This document shows, in pieces, positions 26,071 to 37,033 of a stretch of DNA of 64,000 bases. The notes beneath the pieces were generated by a model. The model saw nothing but the letters and a program-made list of their open reading frames with translations, searched no databases and was not told where the DNA came from. The stretch is from Psychrobacillus sp. INOP01 (GTDB lineage: Bacteria; Bacillota; Bacilli; Bacillales_A; Planococcaceae), in NCBI RefSeq assembly GCF_018140925.1, contig NZ_CP073315.1, positions 2,108,001 to 2,172,000 on the forward strand, read 5' to 3'. The stretch's first letter is position 1. Every line of letters begins with the position of its first letter. A program made the position numbers and the translations under genes.

Positions 26071-26907
26071 TTAATCTTCTAATAATTGCAATATCCTTTC
26101 TAAATCATCATCTGAATAAAACTCAATTTCGATTTTACCTTTATCCTTATTTTTAACAATAGAAACAGGAGTTCCGAAAATTTCTCTTAACTCAGATTCC
26201 TTTTCTTTCGTAAAGATATCCTTTTGGACTTTTTTTGTTTCACGTGGAACATTTTCATTTAAACGTTGTACTAGAGCCTCTAGTTGTCTTACATTTAAGT
26301 TTTCCTTAATTGACTTTTGCATTATTAACGGTATGGATTTTTTCTTCTTTAACCCAAGAAGTGCTTTCCCATGTCCCATTGATAAAGTGCCATCGGAGAT
26401 TGCTTCTCTAACAACTTGAGGTAAAGATAGTAAACGAATATGGTTTGCTATATGTGGTCTACTTTTTCCTAACCTAAAAGCAAGTTGTTCTTGAGTTAAG
26501 TTTAAATGTTCTATTAAATTTTGGTATGCCTCTGCCTCTTCAATTGCTGTTAAATCTTCTCTTTGAAGATTTTCAAGAATTGCAAGTTCCATCATCTGCT
26601 GGTCATTAAGTTCTCTTATCACAGCGGGGATTACTTCTAAATTTGCTAACTGAGATGCTCTGAATCTTCTTTCTCCTACTACAATTTCAAACTTCGAACC
26701 TTTTTTCCTTAAAATAATTGGTTGCAGAACGCCATGTTCCTTAATAGATTCGGAAAGTTCCTTCATAGCCTCTTCGTCAAATATTTTACGTGGTTGAAAA
26801 GGGTTTGGTTTAATATCAATTATGAGAATTTGTTCAACATGTTCTAATTGATCTATATCTTCTCCTGGGAAAAGCGCATTAATACCCTTTCCTAATCCTT
26901 TAGCCAT
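26071..26907 (-). CDS. parB: Chromosome partitioning protein ParB (Spo0J)
   Basis: A 278-residue CTP-dependent DNA clamp. Motifs in order: KPNPFQPRKIF (about 34-44), the CTPase box GERRFRASQLA (about 78-88), ENLQREDLTAIEEA, the helix-turn-helix that reads parS (about 140-165) and a C-terminal dimer domain. It loads on parS, spreads, recruits SMC and stimulates ParA. Its start overlaps the parA stop by 8 bp. A parS site lies inside its own coding sequence at 26236-26251, as in B. subtilis spo0J. Confidence 0.97.
   Translation of the reverse strand: MAKGLGKGINALFPGEDIDQLEHVEQILIIDIKPNPFQPRKIFDEEAMKELSESIKEHGVLQPIILRKKGSKFEIVVGERRFRASQLANLEVIPAVIRELNDQQMMELAILENLQREDLTAIEEAEAYQNLIEHLNLTQEQLAFRLGKSRPHIANHIRLLSLPQVVREAISDGTLSMGHGKALLGLKKKKSIPLIMQKSIKENLNVRQLEALVQRLNENVPRETKKVQKDIFTKEKESELREIFGTPVSIVKNKDKGKIEIEFYSDDDLERILQLLED
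26236..26251. promoter_or_regulatory. parS site within parB
   Basis: TGTTTCACGTGGAACA, whose reverse complement TGTTCCACGTGAAACA is identical to the parS site in B. subtilis spo0J. It encodes part of the NVPRETKK segment. ParB loads here and spreads along the origin region. Confidence 0.9.
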
Positions 26908-27661
26908 TACGAATCACTTCCTTCGCTAGTTCTAAATATACTTCTGCTCCTCTAGACTTCGGATCGTAAATGATAATTGGTTCCCCATGACTTGGTGCCT
27001 CACTTAGTCGGACATTTCTAGGAATAATTGTTTTATACACTTTATCTTGAAAATACTTTTTTACTTCTTCAATTACCTGAATACCTAAATTTGTACGTGC
27101 ATCAAACATTGTTAGTAACACACCATCAATTGAGAGATTTTTATTTAAATGCTTTTGAACTAAACGTATAGTACTTAACAATTGACTTAAACCTTCTAAA
27201 GCATAAAATTCACATTGTACTGGAATAATAATTGCATCAGAAGCAGTTAATGAATTAATCGTCAATAATCCCAGCGATGGTGGACAATCTATAACTATAT
27301 AATCATAAAGACCTTGTACTTCCTGTAAGGCTCTTTTTAGGCGGACTTCTCTAGAAATAGTAGATACTAATTCTATTTCTGCACCAGCCAATGAAATAGT
27401 AGCGGGAACTATATGTAAATTTTCAACTTTTGTTTCTTGGATGGTTTCTTTAACACTAACATCATCAATGAGTACATCATAAATACATTGCTGAACCTCA
27501 CCTTTGTTTACCCCTACTCCACTGGAAGCATTCCCCTGTGGATCTATATCGACTAGTAATACCTTTTTCCCCAAGTATGCAAGGCAGGCACTTAAATTCA
27601 CGGATGTAGTTGTCTTCCCTACCCCACCTTTTTGATTGGCGATTGCTATAATTCTCCCCAC
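26900..27661 (-). CDS. parA: Chromosome partitioning ATPase ParA (Soj)
   Basis: A 253-residue deviant-Walker ATPase with KGGVGKTTT (about 10-18), the VDIDPQGNA motif and YIVIDCPPSLG. It binds DNA when ATP-bound, moves origins apart with ParB and also regulates DnaA. Translation starts at GTG. TTGATA with a TTATAT-like -10 element at 17 bp lies upstream and may be the operon promoter. It forms a coupled pair with parB. Confidence 0.98.
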   Translation of the reverse strand: MGRIIAIANQKGGVGKTTTSVNLSACLAYLGKKVLLVDIDPQGNASSGVGVNKGEVQQCIYDVLIDDVSVKETIQETKVENLHIVPATISLAGAEIELVSTISREVRLKRALQEVQGLYDYIVIDCPPSLGLLTINSLTASDAIIIPVQCEFYALEGLSQLLSTIRLVQKHLNKNLSIDGVLLTMFDARTNLGIQVIEEVKKYFQDKVYKTIIPRNVRLSEAPSHGEPIIIYDPKSRGAEVYLELAKEVIRNG

Positions 27662-27753
27662 ACTTGCACCAACTTTCTTACTATATAATAGCCACTTCTA
27701 TATTCTATCAAATTTTGAGTAGAAAATGGGTGTTATTCTTGTTACAAAAGAAA

Positions 27754-27782
27754 AACTCTCGCAAATAATGTGCGAGAGTTGA
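27754..27782 (-). terminator. Terminator of noc
   Basis: AACTCTCGC (27754-27762) pairs with GCGAGAGTT (27772-27780), followed on the minus strand by TTTTTCTTTT. It lies just after the noc stop and separates noc from parA. Confidence 0.85.
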
Positions 27783-27796
27783 AATAAGATAGTATA

Positions 27797-28666
27797 TTAT
27801 GATTTCTTTTTAGGGATTTTTACAGTAATTTGATAAAATTCTTCTGTATCTTCTTCTTCAGTTTTAATGTTAATACCGCTTTTAGTAACCATCGATAAAG
27901 ATTGTTTAATAGTATTTAATGCAATACGGACATCTTTACTTACTACTTTTCTTTTTGATTTATCCTTCTTACCACTTTTTACTGGCGGGTTAATAATTTC
28001 ATTAACCTTTTCTTCTAACTGCTTAACATTCCATTGTTTTTCAATTGACATGTTCATCAGTTCTAGTTGTGTATCTTTTTCTTTGATAGCCATTAATGCA
28101 CGAGCATGTCTTTCCGAAAGTTCTTTTTTCATAATAGCTTCTTGAACTTCCTGAGGTAACTTTAGTAATCTCAGTTTGTTTGCAACTGTAGATTGTCCTT
28201 TACCTAGACGTTGTGCCAGTGCTTCTTGTGTTAAATCATGCAATTTCAATAATTTTTGATAAGCTACCGCTTCTTCTATAGCTGTTAACTCTTCTCGTTG
28301 TAAGTTTTCTATTAAAGCAATCGAAGCAGTTTCTTTATCACTTAAATTACGAATTATTGCTGGAACCTCAGCCCATTTTAACTTGGTCATCGCTCTAAAG
28401 CGACGCTCTCCAGCAATTATTTCGTACTTTTCATCATCCATTTTCCGGATAATGATTGGTTGGATTACGCCGTGTGTATGGATAGTTCTTGCTAGTTCTT
28501 CTATTTTTTCATCATCAAAAACAGTTCTCGGTTGATATCTGTTAGGTACTATTTTCTCAATTGCTATATTTAAAACTTCTTCTAAATGATTTTGCCTTGG
28601 CTCGATCATTTCTTCCTGCCCTTGTTTTTCAGAACTTCCAAAAAAACGTGAAAAAGGACTTTTCAT
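27797..28666 (-). CDS. noc: Nucleoid occlusion protein Noc
   Basis: A 289-residue ParB paralogue. The N-terminal [15 protein letters not shown] forms the amphipathic membrane-binding helix of Noc; then come the CTPase box [25 protein letters not shown] and a helix-turn-helix. It binds its own palindromes and stops FtsZ assembly over the nucleoid. I chose the start at 28664-28666 because it gives this conserved N-terminus; an upstream start would bury it. Two near-consensus Noc sites lie in the wal region (9251, 11821). A parS-like site lies in the spacer upstream. Confidence 0.95.
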   Translation of the reverse strand: MKSPFSRFFGSSEKQGQEEMIEPRQNHLEEVLNIAIEKIVPNRYQPRTVFDDEKIEELARTIHTHGVIQPIIIRKMDDEKYEIIAGERRFRAMTKLKWAEVPAIIRNLSDKETASIALIENLQREELTAIEEAVAYQKLLKLHDLTQEALAQRLGKGQSTVANKLRLLKLPQEVQEAIMKKELSERHARALMAIKEKDTQLELMNMSIEKQWNVKQLEEKVNEIINPPVKSGKKDKSKRKVVSKDVRIALNTIKQSLSMVTKSGINIKTEEEDTEEFYQITVKIPKKKS

Positions 28667-28734
28667 CTTACCCGCACCACCTTTTCGAAACTCTATACAC
28701 AAAATATTCACGATTAAAATAATTATACTTTAAA

Positions 28735-28750
28735 TGTTTCACGTGGAACG
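28735..28750. promoter_or_regulatory. parS-like site between rsmG and noc
   Basis: TGTTTCACGTGGAACG differs only in its last base from the parS at 26236-26251. It lies in the short gap upstream of noc, so bound ParB could also affect noc transcription. Confidence 0.75.
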
Positions 28751-28757
28751 TTCCTCA

Positions 28758-29474
28758 TTAAATAATTGGTGTTTTGTTTGGAATACCTGGTTTTCGAGGG
28801 TATCTTTTCGGTGTGCTTTTAGTTTTAGAAAAGACATACAACGTTCTTTCACTATTTTCTATTGGTAACAGAAATGAATAATCAGCAGTTTTTTCCGCAC
28901 CTAAAACGGATAATGCTTTAGAAGCATCTTTTAATTCCTCAGAAGCGCTAGCCGCTTTCATCGCTATAAATTTCCCTCCAACTTTCAATAAAGGAAGACA
29001 AAGTTCAGATAACACGGAAAGTCTTGCGACAGCTCTTGCAGTTACAATATCATAATTTTCTCTATATTCTTTATTTTGCCCGAAGTCTTCTGCACGGGAA
29101 TGTACAAAATGAACATTTGTTAATCCAAGTTCTTGACTCAGATGAGTTAAAAATTGAATTCTTTTATTTAAAGAGTCTACAATTGTGACACTTAAATTAG
29201 GAAAACAAATTTTCAAAGGAATACTAGGAAAGCCTGCCCCCGCTCCAACATCACAAATAGAATATTCTCCTGTGAAATCTTCATAAAAAGAAGCACTAAT
29301 GGAATCGAAAAAATGCTTTAAATAAACAGATGCTTCATCAGTTATTGCTGTTAAATTCATCTTTTCATTCCATTCCACTAGTAGCATAAAATAAGTTTGA
29401 AATTGTTTTAACTGTGTACTACTCAAATCTATTCCTTTTTCATGAAGGGCTTGTACAAATTGTTCTTCGTTCAT
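28758..29474 (-). CDS. rsmG: 16S rRNA (guanine-527-N7)-methyltransferase RsmG
   Basis: A 238-residue SAM-dependent methyltransferase (GidB) that modifies G527 of 16S rRNA; its loss gives low-level streptomycin resistance in other bacteria. The cofactor loop is [17 protein letters not shown] (about 70-86), followed by TIVDSLNKR and TARAVARLS. It follows mnmG by 23 bp on the same strand. Confidence 0.98.
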   Translation of the reverse strand: MNEEQFVQALHEKGIDLSSTQLKQFQTYFMLLVEWNEKMNLTAITDEASVYLKHFFDSISASFYEDFTGEYSICDVGAGAGFPSIPLKICFPNLSVTIVDSLNKRIQFLTHLSQELGLTNVHFVHSRAEDFGQNKEYRENYDIVTARAVARLSVLSELCLPLLKVGGKFIAMKAASASEELKDASKALSVLGAEKTADYSFLLPIENSERTLYVFSKTKSTPKRYPRKPGIPNKTPII

Positions 29475-29497
29475 GTAGTTCTCCTTATCATTTTAGA

Positions 29498-31387
29498 CTA
29501 TTCAGTGATTTTAGCTATTTTTCCTTGTTCAATATATATAAGAAGAATAGAAATATCAGCTGGATTTACTCCTGAAATACGAGATGCTTGAGCAATCGAC
29601 AACGGACGGACTTGCATCAGTTTTTGTTTTGCTTCTGTAGCAATACCATTGATTGCATCATAATCAATATTCTCAGGAATTTTTTTGTCTTCCATTTTTT
29701 TAAGTTTTTCTACTTGCTGAAGAGATTTTTCAATATACCCTTCATATTTAACTTGTATCTCTACTTGTTCTTTTTCTTCTAAAACTAATTCTACCTCAGA
29801 AGGTGATAATTGAGCTACTAAATCATAGTTCATTTCAGTTCGTTTTAACAGATCTGCTGCACGAATCCCATCTTTCAATTCGCTACCTTCCACACTTCGT
29901 ATTAAAGCTTGGGTCATGTCATTTGGTTTTATCATTGTAGATCGTAAACGAGCTAACTCATCTTCTATTCTTTTCTTTTTCTCTAAGAATTTATTATATC
30001 GTGTTTCTGGAACTAAGCCAATTTCATATCCAATTTCTAATAGTCTTAAATCGGCATTATCGTGTCGAAGTAATAAACGATATTCTGCACGAGAAGTAAG
30101 TAAACGATAAGGTTCATTCGTTCCTTTCGTTACTAGGTCGTCAATTAATACACCAATATATGCATCTGATCTACTTAACACTTTTTCTTCTTTCTTAAGT
30201 GCTCGTAAACCTGCATTTATTCCTGCCATCAAGCCTTGACCTGCTGCTTCTTCATAACCAGAAGTCCCATTGATTTGGCCTGCTGTATATAAATTTTTTA
30301 CTTTTTTAGTTTCTAATGTCGGCCATAATTGTGTCGGCACCATTGCATCATACTCAATTGCATATCCGGCACGCATCATTTCTGCATTTTCAAGTCCCGG
30401 AACAGATGCTAGAAGCTGGCGTTGAACATGCTCTGGAAGACTTGTGGATAATCCTTGAACATAAACCTCACGTGTATTTCTACCTTCTGGCTCTAAGAAA
30501 ATCTGATGACGCGGCTTGTCATTAAAGCGGACTACTTTGTCTTCAATTGAAGGACAATATCTTGGTCCAGTTCCTTTAATCATACCAGAATACATTGGTG
30601 ATAAATGTAGATTATCATTAATAATTTGATGTGTCGTTTCACTTGTATATGTTAACCAGCAAGGTAATTGATCCATGATGAATTCAGTTGTATCAAAACT
30701 GAATGCTCTCGGAACATCATCTCCAGGCTGGATTTCTGTTTTACTATAATCTATTGTTTTACTATTAACACGTGGTGGAGTTCCTGTTTTAAAACGGACT
30801 AGATCAAATCCTAAATCACGAATACTATCCGCCAATTTAATGGAAGGCTGCTGATTATTTGGACCACTTGAATACTTTAAGTCCCCTATAATAATTTCAC
30901 CGCGTAGGAAAGTCCCAGTCGTAATTACGACTGTTTCTGCACGGTAAACTGCACCAACTTGTGTAACAAGACCAATGATTTTATCGTCTTCCACTAATAA
31001 TTCCTCTACTACAGCTTGATGAATCGTTAAATTTTCTTGCTCCTCTAAAAGCCTCTTCATCTCATGTTGGTATAATACTTTATCTGCTTGCGCACGTAGC
31101 GCTCGAACAGCAGGTCCTTTCCCCGTGTTCAGCATTCTCATTTGAATATGTGTTTTGTCTATAACTTTTCCCATGGCCCCGCCAAGTGCATCTATTTCAC
31201 GCACAACAATTCCTTTTGCAGGTCCTCCGATCGATGGATTACAAGGCATAAATGCAATCATATCAAGATTAATTGTTAGAACTAAGGTATTTGCACCCAT
31301 TTTAGCAGCTGCTAAAGCTGCCTCCACGCCTGCATGTCCAGCTCCTACAACAATCACATCGAACTTGCCTGCTTCAAACTTCGGCAT
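29498..31387 (-). CDS. mnmG: tRNA uridine-34 modification enzyme MnmG (GidA)
   Basis: A 629-residue FAD enzyme. The FAD-binding loop is [14 protein letters not shown] (about 14-27), with two further signatures [11 protein letters not shown] and the C-terminal helical domain that binds MnmE. With MnmE it makes the carboxymethylaminomethyl group at the wobble uridine of several tRNAs. It sits between mnmE and rsmG, the standard order. A perfect DnaA box occurs within it at 30443-30451. Confidence 0.98.
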   Translation of the reverse strand: MPKFEAGKFDVIVVGAGHAGVEAALAAAKMGANTLVLTINLDMIAFMPCNPSIGGPAKGIVVREIDALGGAMGKVIDKTHIQMRMLNTGKGPAVRALRAQADKVLYQHEMKRLLEEQENLTIHQAVVEELLVEDDKIIGLVTQVGAVYRAETVVITTGTFLRGEIIIGDLKYSSGPNNQQPSIKLADSIRDLGFDLVRFKTGTPPRVNSKTIDYSKTEIQPGDDVPRAFSFDTTEFIMDQLPCWLTYTSETTHQIINDNLHLSPMYSGMIKGTGPRYCPSIEDKVVRFNDKPRHQIFLEPEGRNTREVYVQGLSTSLPEHVQRQLLASVPGLENAEMMRAGYAIEYDAMVPTQLWPTLETKKVKNLYTAGQINGTSGYEEAAGQGLMAGINAGLRALKKEEKVLSRSDAYIGVLIDDLVTKGTNEPYRLLTSRAEYRLLLRHDNADLRLLEIGYEIGLVPETRYNKFLEKKKRIEDELARLRSTMIKPNDMTQALIRSVEGSELKDGIRAADLLKRTEMNYDLVAQLSPSEVELVLEEKEQVEIQVKYEGYIEKSLQQVEKLKKMEDKKIPENIDYDAINGIATEAKQKLMQVRPLSIAQASRISGVNPADISILLIYIEQGKIAKITE

Positions 31388-31409
31388 GTTCGTAACTTCC
31401 TTTCGTGTT

Positions 31410-32795
31410 TTATTTTCCTAAACAAAATTGTGAAAACAGTTGATCAATCAAACTTTCTTCTACTGTATCCCCTGTTATTTCACCTAATATCTCCCACGTT
31501 CTAGTAACGTCTATTTGTATCATATCCACAGGCACATCGCTCTGTGCAGCTTCTAATGCATCTGTAATAGTAGATTTTGCCAAAGTTAATAATGATATAT
31601 GACGAGCATTTGAAACATAAGTCATATCTGACGCTTCGATTGAACCTTCAAAGAATAATGAGGCAATCGCTTCTTCTAATTCATCTACACCTTCTTCTTG
31701 TAGCAAAGAAGTGGTCACTATACGTTTATGACTCGATAAATTTCTAACTTCATCTATATCTATTTCGGTTGGTAAATCAGTTTTATTGATAATAACGATA
31801 TAATCCATTCCTTCAATTGCTTCGAACAATCTTCGGTCTTCCATCGTTAACTGTTCAGCGCTATTTAATACAAGTAATATAAGATCTGCTTCTTTAAGTA
31901 CCTGTCTAGATTTTTCTACGCCAATTCTTTCCACAATATCTTCTGTTTCTCGAATACCAGCAGTATCAACCAACTTTAATGGAACACCGCGTACATTAAC
32001 GTACTCTTCTATTATATCTCTCGTTGTTCCAGCTATATCTGTCACAATTGCTTTATTTTCTTGTATTAAACTATTTAATAGAGATGATTTCCCTACATTT
32101 GGTCTACCAATAATCGCTGTAGATAGCCCTTCTCTTAGTATTTTACCTTGAGATGATGTCAAAAGTAATTTGTCGATTTCTTCCATGACCCAAGTACATT
32201 TTTCGATCATTAGCGGAAGTGTCATTTCTTCCACATCATCGTACTCTGGATAATCGATATTTACTTCTACTTGCGCCAAAGTCTCTAAGAGTGCTTGCCT
32301 CAATGTTGCAATAAGTCTTGATAATCGACCGTCCATTTGCCCTAATGCAACATTCATTGCTTTATCTGTTTTTGCTCTTATTAAATCCATTACGGCTTCA
32401 GCTTGTGACAAATCAATTCTTCCATTTAAAAAAGCACGTTTGGTAAACTCACCTGGTTCTGCAAGTCGGGCACCGTTAATTAATACTAACTGTAGTACTC
32501 GATTAACAGAAACTAGTCCTCCATGGCAGTTTATCTCAATTACGTCTTCTCTTGTAAATGTTTTTGGACCTTTCATTAAGGACAGCATGACTTCCTCTAC
32601 AACCTCATCCGTTTTAGGGTCAACTAGATGTCCGTAATGAATGGTATGAGAACTCTGTTCAAATAAATCTTTTCCGTTTGGCGAACGAAATATTTTATTT
32701 GCTATAGCTATTGCACTAGATCCACTTAATCTCACTATTGCAATGGCGCCTTCTCCCATAGGAGTCGAAATAGCAGTTATTGTATCAAATTCCAC
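31410..32795 (-). CDS. mnmE: tRNA modification GTPase MnmE (TrmE)
   Basis: A 461-residue GTPase that works with MnmG. The N-terminal folate-binding domain begins [24 protein letters not shown]; the inserted G domain has [12 protein letters not shown] (about 229-240), DTAGIRET and NKTD; the C-terminus ends with Cys-Leu-Gly-Lys, the catalytic CxGK motif. The start is a GTG at 32793-32795, directly after AAGGAGGTGG; upstream in-frame codons lack this site. Two DnaA-box-like motifs lie just upstream (32824-32841). Confidence 0.97.
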   Translation of the reverse strand: MEFDTITAISTPMGEGAIAIVRLSGSSAIAIANKIFRSPNGKDLFEQSSHTIHYGHLVDPKTDEVVEEVMLSLMKGPKTFTREDVIEINCHGGLVSVNRVLQLVLINGARLAEPGEFTKRAFLNGRIDLSQAEAVMDLIRAKTDKAMNVALGQMDGRLSRLIATLRQALLETLAQVEVNIDYPEYDDVEEMTLPLMIEKCTWVMEEIDKLLLTSSQGKILREGLSTAIIGRPNVGKSSLLNSLIQENKAIVTDIAGTTRDIIEEYVNVRGVPLKLVDTAGIRETEDIVERIGVEKSRQVLKEADLILLVLNSAEQLTMEDRRLFEAIEGMDYIVIINKTDLPTEIDIDEVRNLSSHKRIVTTSLLQEEGVDELEEAIASLFFEGSIEASDMTYVSNARHISLLTLAKSTITDALEAAQSDVPVDMIQIDVTRTWEILGEITGDTVEESLIDQLFSQFCLGK

Positions 32796-33030
32796 AGGTG
32801 TCCACCTCCTTACAAATCCATACATATCCACATGTGTATAACAAAAACGAACACGACTATCTAACATATAACAATACCATAAAACAACTAAAATCAGAAG
32901 TATTGATACTTTTACATATGTGAACAAAAATACCTAAAGTTAGAGATAAGATGATTATGCATAAAAAAGTTTGTTAAAAAGCAAGAAAAACGGACTTCAG
33001 TGTTTTACATAGCTGAAATCCGTTTAAAGG

Positions 33031-33786
33031 TTATTTAATTGGTTCGATGACTAGATAACGATTTGGATCCGTTCCTACTGAATAGGTTTCAATATCTACT
33101 CGTACAGACAATGCATTATGAATTATCTTTCGTTCAAATGATGACATCGGTTCAAATTCTACCTTGTCGCCAGTTCGAGTAGCTTTGTCTGCCATTCTTT
33201 CTGCTAGTTGCTCCAATGACTCTTGTCTTCGTTCTCGGTAATTACCAACATCTAATTTAATAATTATAAAGGAATTAGAAAATTTATTGGCAACTAGTTG
33301 TGATAAATTTTCTAGAGCATTTAATGTTTGCCCACGCTTCCCAATTAGCATAGCTGCTTTCTCACTATTCAGGTGAAGATGAATAAACTTTCCTTCTCTT
33401 TTTTCATTTATAACTAAATCGTCAATACTCATTTCTTTTGCAATTTCATTTATATAGCTTTTTGTTTCTTCTACTGCTAGTTCATTTGTTTCTTTAATAG
33501 TTGGTTCTTCTTCCATAACCGACACATTTGCGACTGTCTTTTCTAGTTCGGCTACTTCTTCAACTTTTTCTTGTTCTTGTGCTTGTACTTGTTCTACTTT
33601 TAGTTCTTGTTCTTTTTTCAAAACAGTTACTTCAACAACTGCAGGCTTCGTTCCAAATCCAAGAAAACCTTTTTTACCTGCTTCCACTACCTTAATTGAC
33701 ACGTCATTTCTTGAAACACCAAGCTTTTCAAGTGCAACTGTTATAGCTTCTTCTTTTGTAGGTGCAGTTTGTGTAATCTGATTCAT
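33031..33786 (-). CDS. jag: RNA-binding protein Jag (KhpB/EloR)
   Basis: A 251-residue protein: N-terminal Jag domain with the KKGFLGFG motif (about 49-56), a Glu/Val-rich linker (about 75-110), a KH domain with IGKRGQTLNALE (about 148-159) and a C-terminal R3H domain. It binds RNA with KhpA and controls cell elongation and division in streptococci; in B. subtilis it is SpoIIIJ-associated. It overlaps yidC by 4 bp. Confidence 0.96.
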   Translation of the reverse strand: MNQITQTAPTKEEAITVALEKLGVSRNDVSIKVVEAGKKGFLGFGTKPAVVEVTVLKKEQELKVEQVQAQEQEKVEEVAELEKTVANVSVMEEEPTIKETNELAVEETKSYINEIAKEMSIDDLVINEKREGKFIHLHLNSEKAAMLIGKRGQTLNALENLSQLVANKFSNSFIIIKLDVGNYRERRQESLEQLAERMADKATRTGDKVEFEPMSSFERKIIHNALSVRVDIETYSVGTDPNRYLVIEPIK

Positions 33787-34553
33787 TTTTTTGGTCCTCC
33801 CGTTTTAACAGGTGTTGTTTTTGGTTTGTTCCAAGGTTTGTAAATGAATAAATTTTGAAGGATAGAAATAATATTTCCAATAACCCAATACAAAGTCAAT
33901 GCAGCTGGTAGCACGATACCAAATCCCATAATCATAAATGGCATAATATACATCATAAGCTTCATTTGAGGATTATCCATTGCTGGACCAGTACGTAAAA
34001 CGATCAATTGCATAAGACCTGCCAGAATAGCTAGGAAAATACTAGGTTCTGCTAGTGCAAAGCCAGCAAAATCTCCAAGATTAATCTCTGGCGTATTATT
34101 CATACGACTAATTGCGTGATAGAAACCAATTAATATCGGCATTTGAACAAAAACTGGTAAACATCCAGCTGCAGGATTAACTCCTCTTTCTTTAAAGAGC
34201 GCCATCATTTCCTGCTGATATTTTTGTTGTGTTACAGCATCCTTAGAGCTATATTTTTCTTTTAACTTTTGTAATTCAGGTTGGACCTCTTGCATATTTT
34301 TAGAGCTTTTCGTTTGCTTGATCATTAATGGTAGTAATACTAAACGAATAATTATTGTTACCGCAATTATACCCAAACCATATGTGCCTAATATTCCTTT
34401 AAAGAACGTAATGGATGATACTAATGGCCATACGATATATTCATTCCAAAATCCTTCTGAGTTATCATAGATTGGCTCATTAAATTCTGTACATCCTGCT
34501 AGTAAGGCAGTAGTTACTATTAATAATAGTACAAGTGATAAACGTTTATTCAA
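33783..34553 (-). CDS. yidC: Membrane protein insertase YidC/SpoIIIJ
   Basis: A 256-residue insertase. The N-terminus is a lipoprotein signal with the lipobox Leu-Leu-Ala-Gly-Cys21, and five membrane helices follow, with the arginine of ITIIIRLVLLPLMIKQTKSS (about 73) in the hydrophilic groove. It inserts proteins into the membrane alone or with Sec. The start codon is TTG, preceded by GGGGAAGAAGG. As the copy next to rnpA it corresponds to SpoIIIJ. Confidence 0.97.
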   Translation of the reverse strand: MNKRLSLVLLLIVTTALLAGCTEFNEPIYDNSEGFWNEYIVWPLVSSITFFKGILGTYGLGIIAVTIIIRLVLLPLMIKQTKSSKNMQEVQPELQKLKEKYSSKDAVTQQKYQQEMMALFKERGVNPAAGCLPVFVQMPILIGFYHAISRMNNTPEINLGDFAGFALAEPSIFLAILAGLMQLIVLRTGPAMDNPQMKLMMYIMPFMIMGFGIVLPAALTLYWVIGNIISILQNLFIYKPWNKPKTTPVKTGGPKK

Positions 34554-34621
34554 CCTTCTTCCCCCTAATAAGTCTTATATATCTCTTCATTTCATCTTAC
34601 CATTTCTTAAAAAAGTTACTA

Positions 34622-34966
34622 CTAACTTTTTTTGTTTAAGACTTTAGCTACTTTCAAAACATGTTCTAAACTTTTTTTGGTTTCATGAAAGTCTAACTTG
34701 GCCGCCGGATTTCTAGCGATAATAATATAGTCCATGTTCGGAAATACTTGATCATGTATTTCAAGGAAGGTTTGTCTAATATATCGTTTAATACGATTAC
34801 GGGCTACTGCATTTCCTACCTTTTTACTGACAGATAATCCAACCCGATAATAATCTTCTTCTTTATTTAAGCAGTACACAACAAATTGTCTATTCGCAAA
34901 GGACTTACCCTTCTTAAAAATTGTCTGGAACTCTGCATTTTTTTTAATACGTTGTTTCTTGTTCAT
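34622..34966 (-). CDS. rnpA: Ribonuclease P protein component
   Basis: A 114-residue basic protein that helps the RNase P RNA remove tRNA 5' leaders. The [24 protein letters not shown] start and the signature [11 protein letters not shown] (about 57-67) are typical. The start at 34964-34966 follows GGTGAGAAG; a longer in-frame extension would run through the hairpin at 35003-35030 and is unlikely. Confidence 0.97.
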   Translation of the reverse strand: MNKKQRIKKNAEFQTIFKKGKSFANRQFVVYCLNKEEDYYRVGLSVSKKVGNAVARNRIKRYIRQTFLEIHDQVFPNMDYIIIARNPAAKLDFHETKKSLEHVLKVAKVLNKKS

Positions 34967-35002
34967 CTTCTCACCAGCTCCAACTAATCGTTTTAAAAGA
35001 AA

Positions 35003-35030
35003 AAAAAGACCACTGAAATGGTCAGTGGAC
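35003..35030 (-). terminator. Attenuator-like hairpin between rpmH and rnpA
   Basis: CCACTGA pairs with TCAGTGG around a short loop, and on the minus strand a run of eight T follows. It lies directly after the rpmH stop, so it probably stops most transcripts after rpmH and lets a fraction continue into rnpA, matching the greater need for L34. Confidence 0.75.
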
Positions 35031-35165
35031 TTATGCTGATAATACTTTTCTTCCTTTAGCACGACGGGCTGCAATTACGCGTCGACCGTTTTTTGTACTC
35101 ATACGTGCGCGGAAACCGTGATTTTTGGCACGTTTACGTGTATTTGGTTGGAATGTACGTTTCAT
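35031..35165 (-). CDS. rpmH: 50S ribosomal protein L34
   Basis: A 44-residue, highly basic protein: [20 protein letters not shown] at the start and [18 protein letters not shown] at the end, the whole-family pattern. The ATG at 35163-35165 is preceded by AGGAGGTG. It is the first gene left of oriC, transcribed away from it, as in nearly all Firmicutes. Confidence 0.98.
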   Translation of the reverse strand: MKRTFQPNTRKRAKNHGFRARMSTKNGRRVIAARRAKGRKVLSA

Positions 35166-35288
35166 CTATATGACACCTCCTGAGTGATCATCTTCAAACT
35201 TCTTAAGACAGTCTCCGATATTATATATAAATTGCAGTAGTTTTGTCAATGACTTTCAATAATTCTCTTCTCTTTTAGTAATACTCAG

Positions 35289-35583
35289 TTATCCACAATT
35301 ATGAATGAATCTATTTTTGTACCTGTATATAAAAAAATCCCTCGAAAAATTATCCACAATACTTATAAACATATTCTTCACATATTATTCTATTGTGGAC
35401 AACTTATATTGTTAATAATTAAATTAATGTGGATAACTCTTAAATTTCTTGTAATTCCAATGTTTTTTTGGTACGATATTTGTGTTTTACTTTTTCAATA
35501 ATATTTCACTCTTTTTTATTATCCACAGTTGTTAGTAATCTGTGGATAAATTTATTCCCATGACTTTATAAAGGTTATCCACA
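35289..35583. other. oriC: oriC left part: DnaA-box array upstream of dnaA
   Basis: Perfect TTATCCACA boxes lie at 35289-35297, 35350-35358, 35519-35527 and 35575-35583; perfect reverse copies at 35428-35436 and 35541-35549; and a variant (TTGTCCACA, reverse) at 35394-35402. The region is AT-rich and gene-free between rpmH and dnaA. Gene strands diverge from here on both sides, as expected of the replication origin. It is the first half of the two-part Bacillus-type origin. Confidence 0.9.
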
Positions 35584-35593
35584 GTCAGTGGAT

Positions 35594-35621
35594 TTGTGTA
35601 TATGTCGAATTTTGTTATACA
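35594..35621 (+). promoter_or_regulatory. Candidate dnaA promoter containing a Spo0A box
   Basis: TTGTGT (35594-35599) and TATACA (35616-35621) are 16 bp apart, about 60 bp before the dnaA start. An exact Spo0A box TGTCGAA (35603-35609) lies in the spacer. A perfect DnaA box ends 10 bp upstream. The promoter boxes are only fair, so the exact start point is uncertain. Confidence 0.5.
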
Positions 35622-35681
35622 TATTTTATTTTTTGAGAAAAGAGTTTAACTATCAAATCTACAGTAAAGGAGACTGGATAA

Positions 35682-37025
35682 TTGGAACATTTAGAAGAAC
35701 TTTGGGCTAAAGTTCTCTCTGAAGTAGAAAAGAAAACATCGAAACCAAGTTTTGAAACTTGGCTGAAGTCGACCAAACTACTTTCATATAAAGGAGAAAC
35801 TGTCACGATAGCTGCGCCCAATTCATTTGCTAGGGATTGGTTAGAGAATCATTACGTTCACCTAATAGCTGGTATTTTAACTGAGTTAACCGGTAATGAA
35901 CTACTTATATCTTTTGTTGTACCAAAAACTCAAGAAATGGATGATTTCGACATTCCTAAACCAAAAATGCCTCCAAATGATGGAGATCAACCAGATTTTT
36001 CACCAGGGATGTTAAATTCTAAAAATACATTTGACACATTTGTCATTGGATCTGGTAATCGCTTCGCTCATGCAGCATCTTTAGCTGTAGCTGAAGCTCC
36101 CGCTAAAGCCTACAACCCACTTTTCATATATGGAGGAGTTGGATTAGGAAAAACCCACTTAATGCATGCGATTGGTCATTATGTACAAGAACACAATCCA
36201 AATGCTAAAGTGGTTTATTTATCTTCTGAAAAGTTTACAAATGAGTTTATAAACTCCATTAGAGATAATAAAGCTGTCAATTTCCGTAATAAATATAGAA
36301 ATGTAGATGTTCTACTAATAGATGATATTCAGTTCCTTGCAGGAAAAGAATCAACTCAAGAAGAATTTTTCCATACTTTTAATGCCCTACATGAGGAATC
36401 CAAGCAAATTGTCATTTCAAGTGACCGTCCGCCTAAAGAAATTCCTACTTTAGAAGATCGTTTACGTTCTCGCTTTGAATGGGGACTAATCACAGATATT
36501 GCTCCACCTGACCTAGAAACTCGTATTGCTATTTTACGCAAAAAAGCACGTGCTGATGGATTAGATATATCAGATGATGTGATGGCATATATAGCAAATC
36601 AAATAGATTCCAATATTCGTGAATTAGAAGGTGCTCTCATACGAGTAGTGGCCTATTCTTCTCTTATAAATAAGGATATTAATATCGATTTAGCAGCAGA
36701 GGCTCTTAAAGACATACTGCCAAATGCTCGTCCAAGAATTATTACAATCTTAGATATCCAAAAAGTAGTTGGGGAGCATTTTCACATTAAGTTAGAAGAT
36801 TTTGTCGCTAAAAAACGCACAAAGTCGATTGCATTTCCAAGGCAAGTAGCAATGTATCTTTCACGAGAATTAACTGATTTTTCATTGCCTAAAATTGGGG
36901 AAGAATTTGGAGGGCGTGATCATACAACTGTGATTCATGCTCATGAAAAAATCTCTAGAATGCTAAAAGAAGATACAAATCTTCAAGATGACGTTAAACA
37001 AATTAAGTCTATTCTTGGAAGATAA
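35682..37025 (+). CDS. dnaA: Chromosomal replication initiator DnaA
   Basis: A 447-residue AAA+ initiator. Domain I (about 1-82) begins with [17 protein letters not shown]; the ATPase domain has [10 protein letters not shown] (about 151-160) and LLIDDIQFL; the C-terminal domain ends with the DNA signature [11 protein letters not shown] (about 408-418). It binds the box arrays on both sides of the gene and melts the origin. Translation starts at TTG (35682-35684), preceded by AAAGGAG. It is likely regulated by its own boxes. Confidence 0.99.
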   Translation: MEHLEELWAKVLSEVEKKTSKPSFETWLKSTKLLSYKGETVTIAAPNSFARDWLENHYVHLIAGILTELTGNELLISFVVPKTQEMDDFDIPKPKMPPNDGDQPDFSPGMLNSKNTFDTFVIGSGNRFAHAASLAVAEAPAKAYNPLFIYGGVGLGKTHLMHAIGHYVQEHNPNAKVVYLSSEKFTNEFINSIRDNKAVNFRNKYRNVDVLLIDDIQFLAGKESTQEEFFHTFNALHEESKQIVISSDRPPKEIPTLEDRLRSRFEWGLITDIAPPDLETRIAILRKKARADGLDISDDVMAYIANQIDSNIRELEGALIRVVAYSSLINKDINIDLAAEALKDILPNARPRIITILDIQKVVGEHFHIKLEDFVAKKRTKSIAFPRQVAMYLSRELTDFSLPKIGEEFGGRDHTTVIHAHEKISRMLKEDTNLQDDVKQIKSILGR

Positions 37026-37033
37026 AAAGTGTT

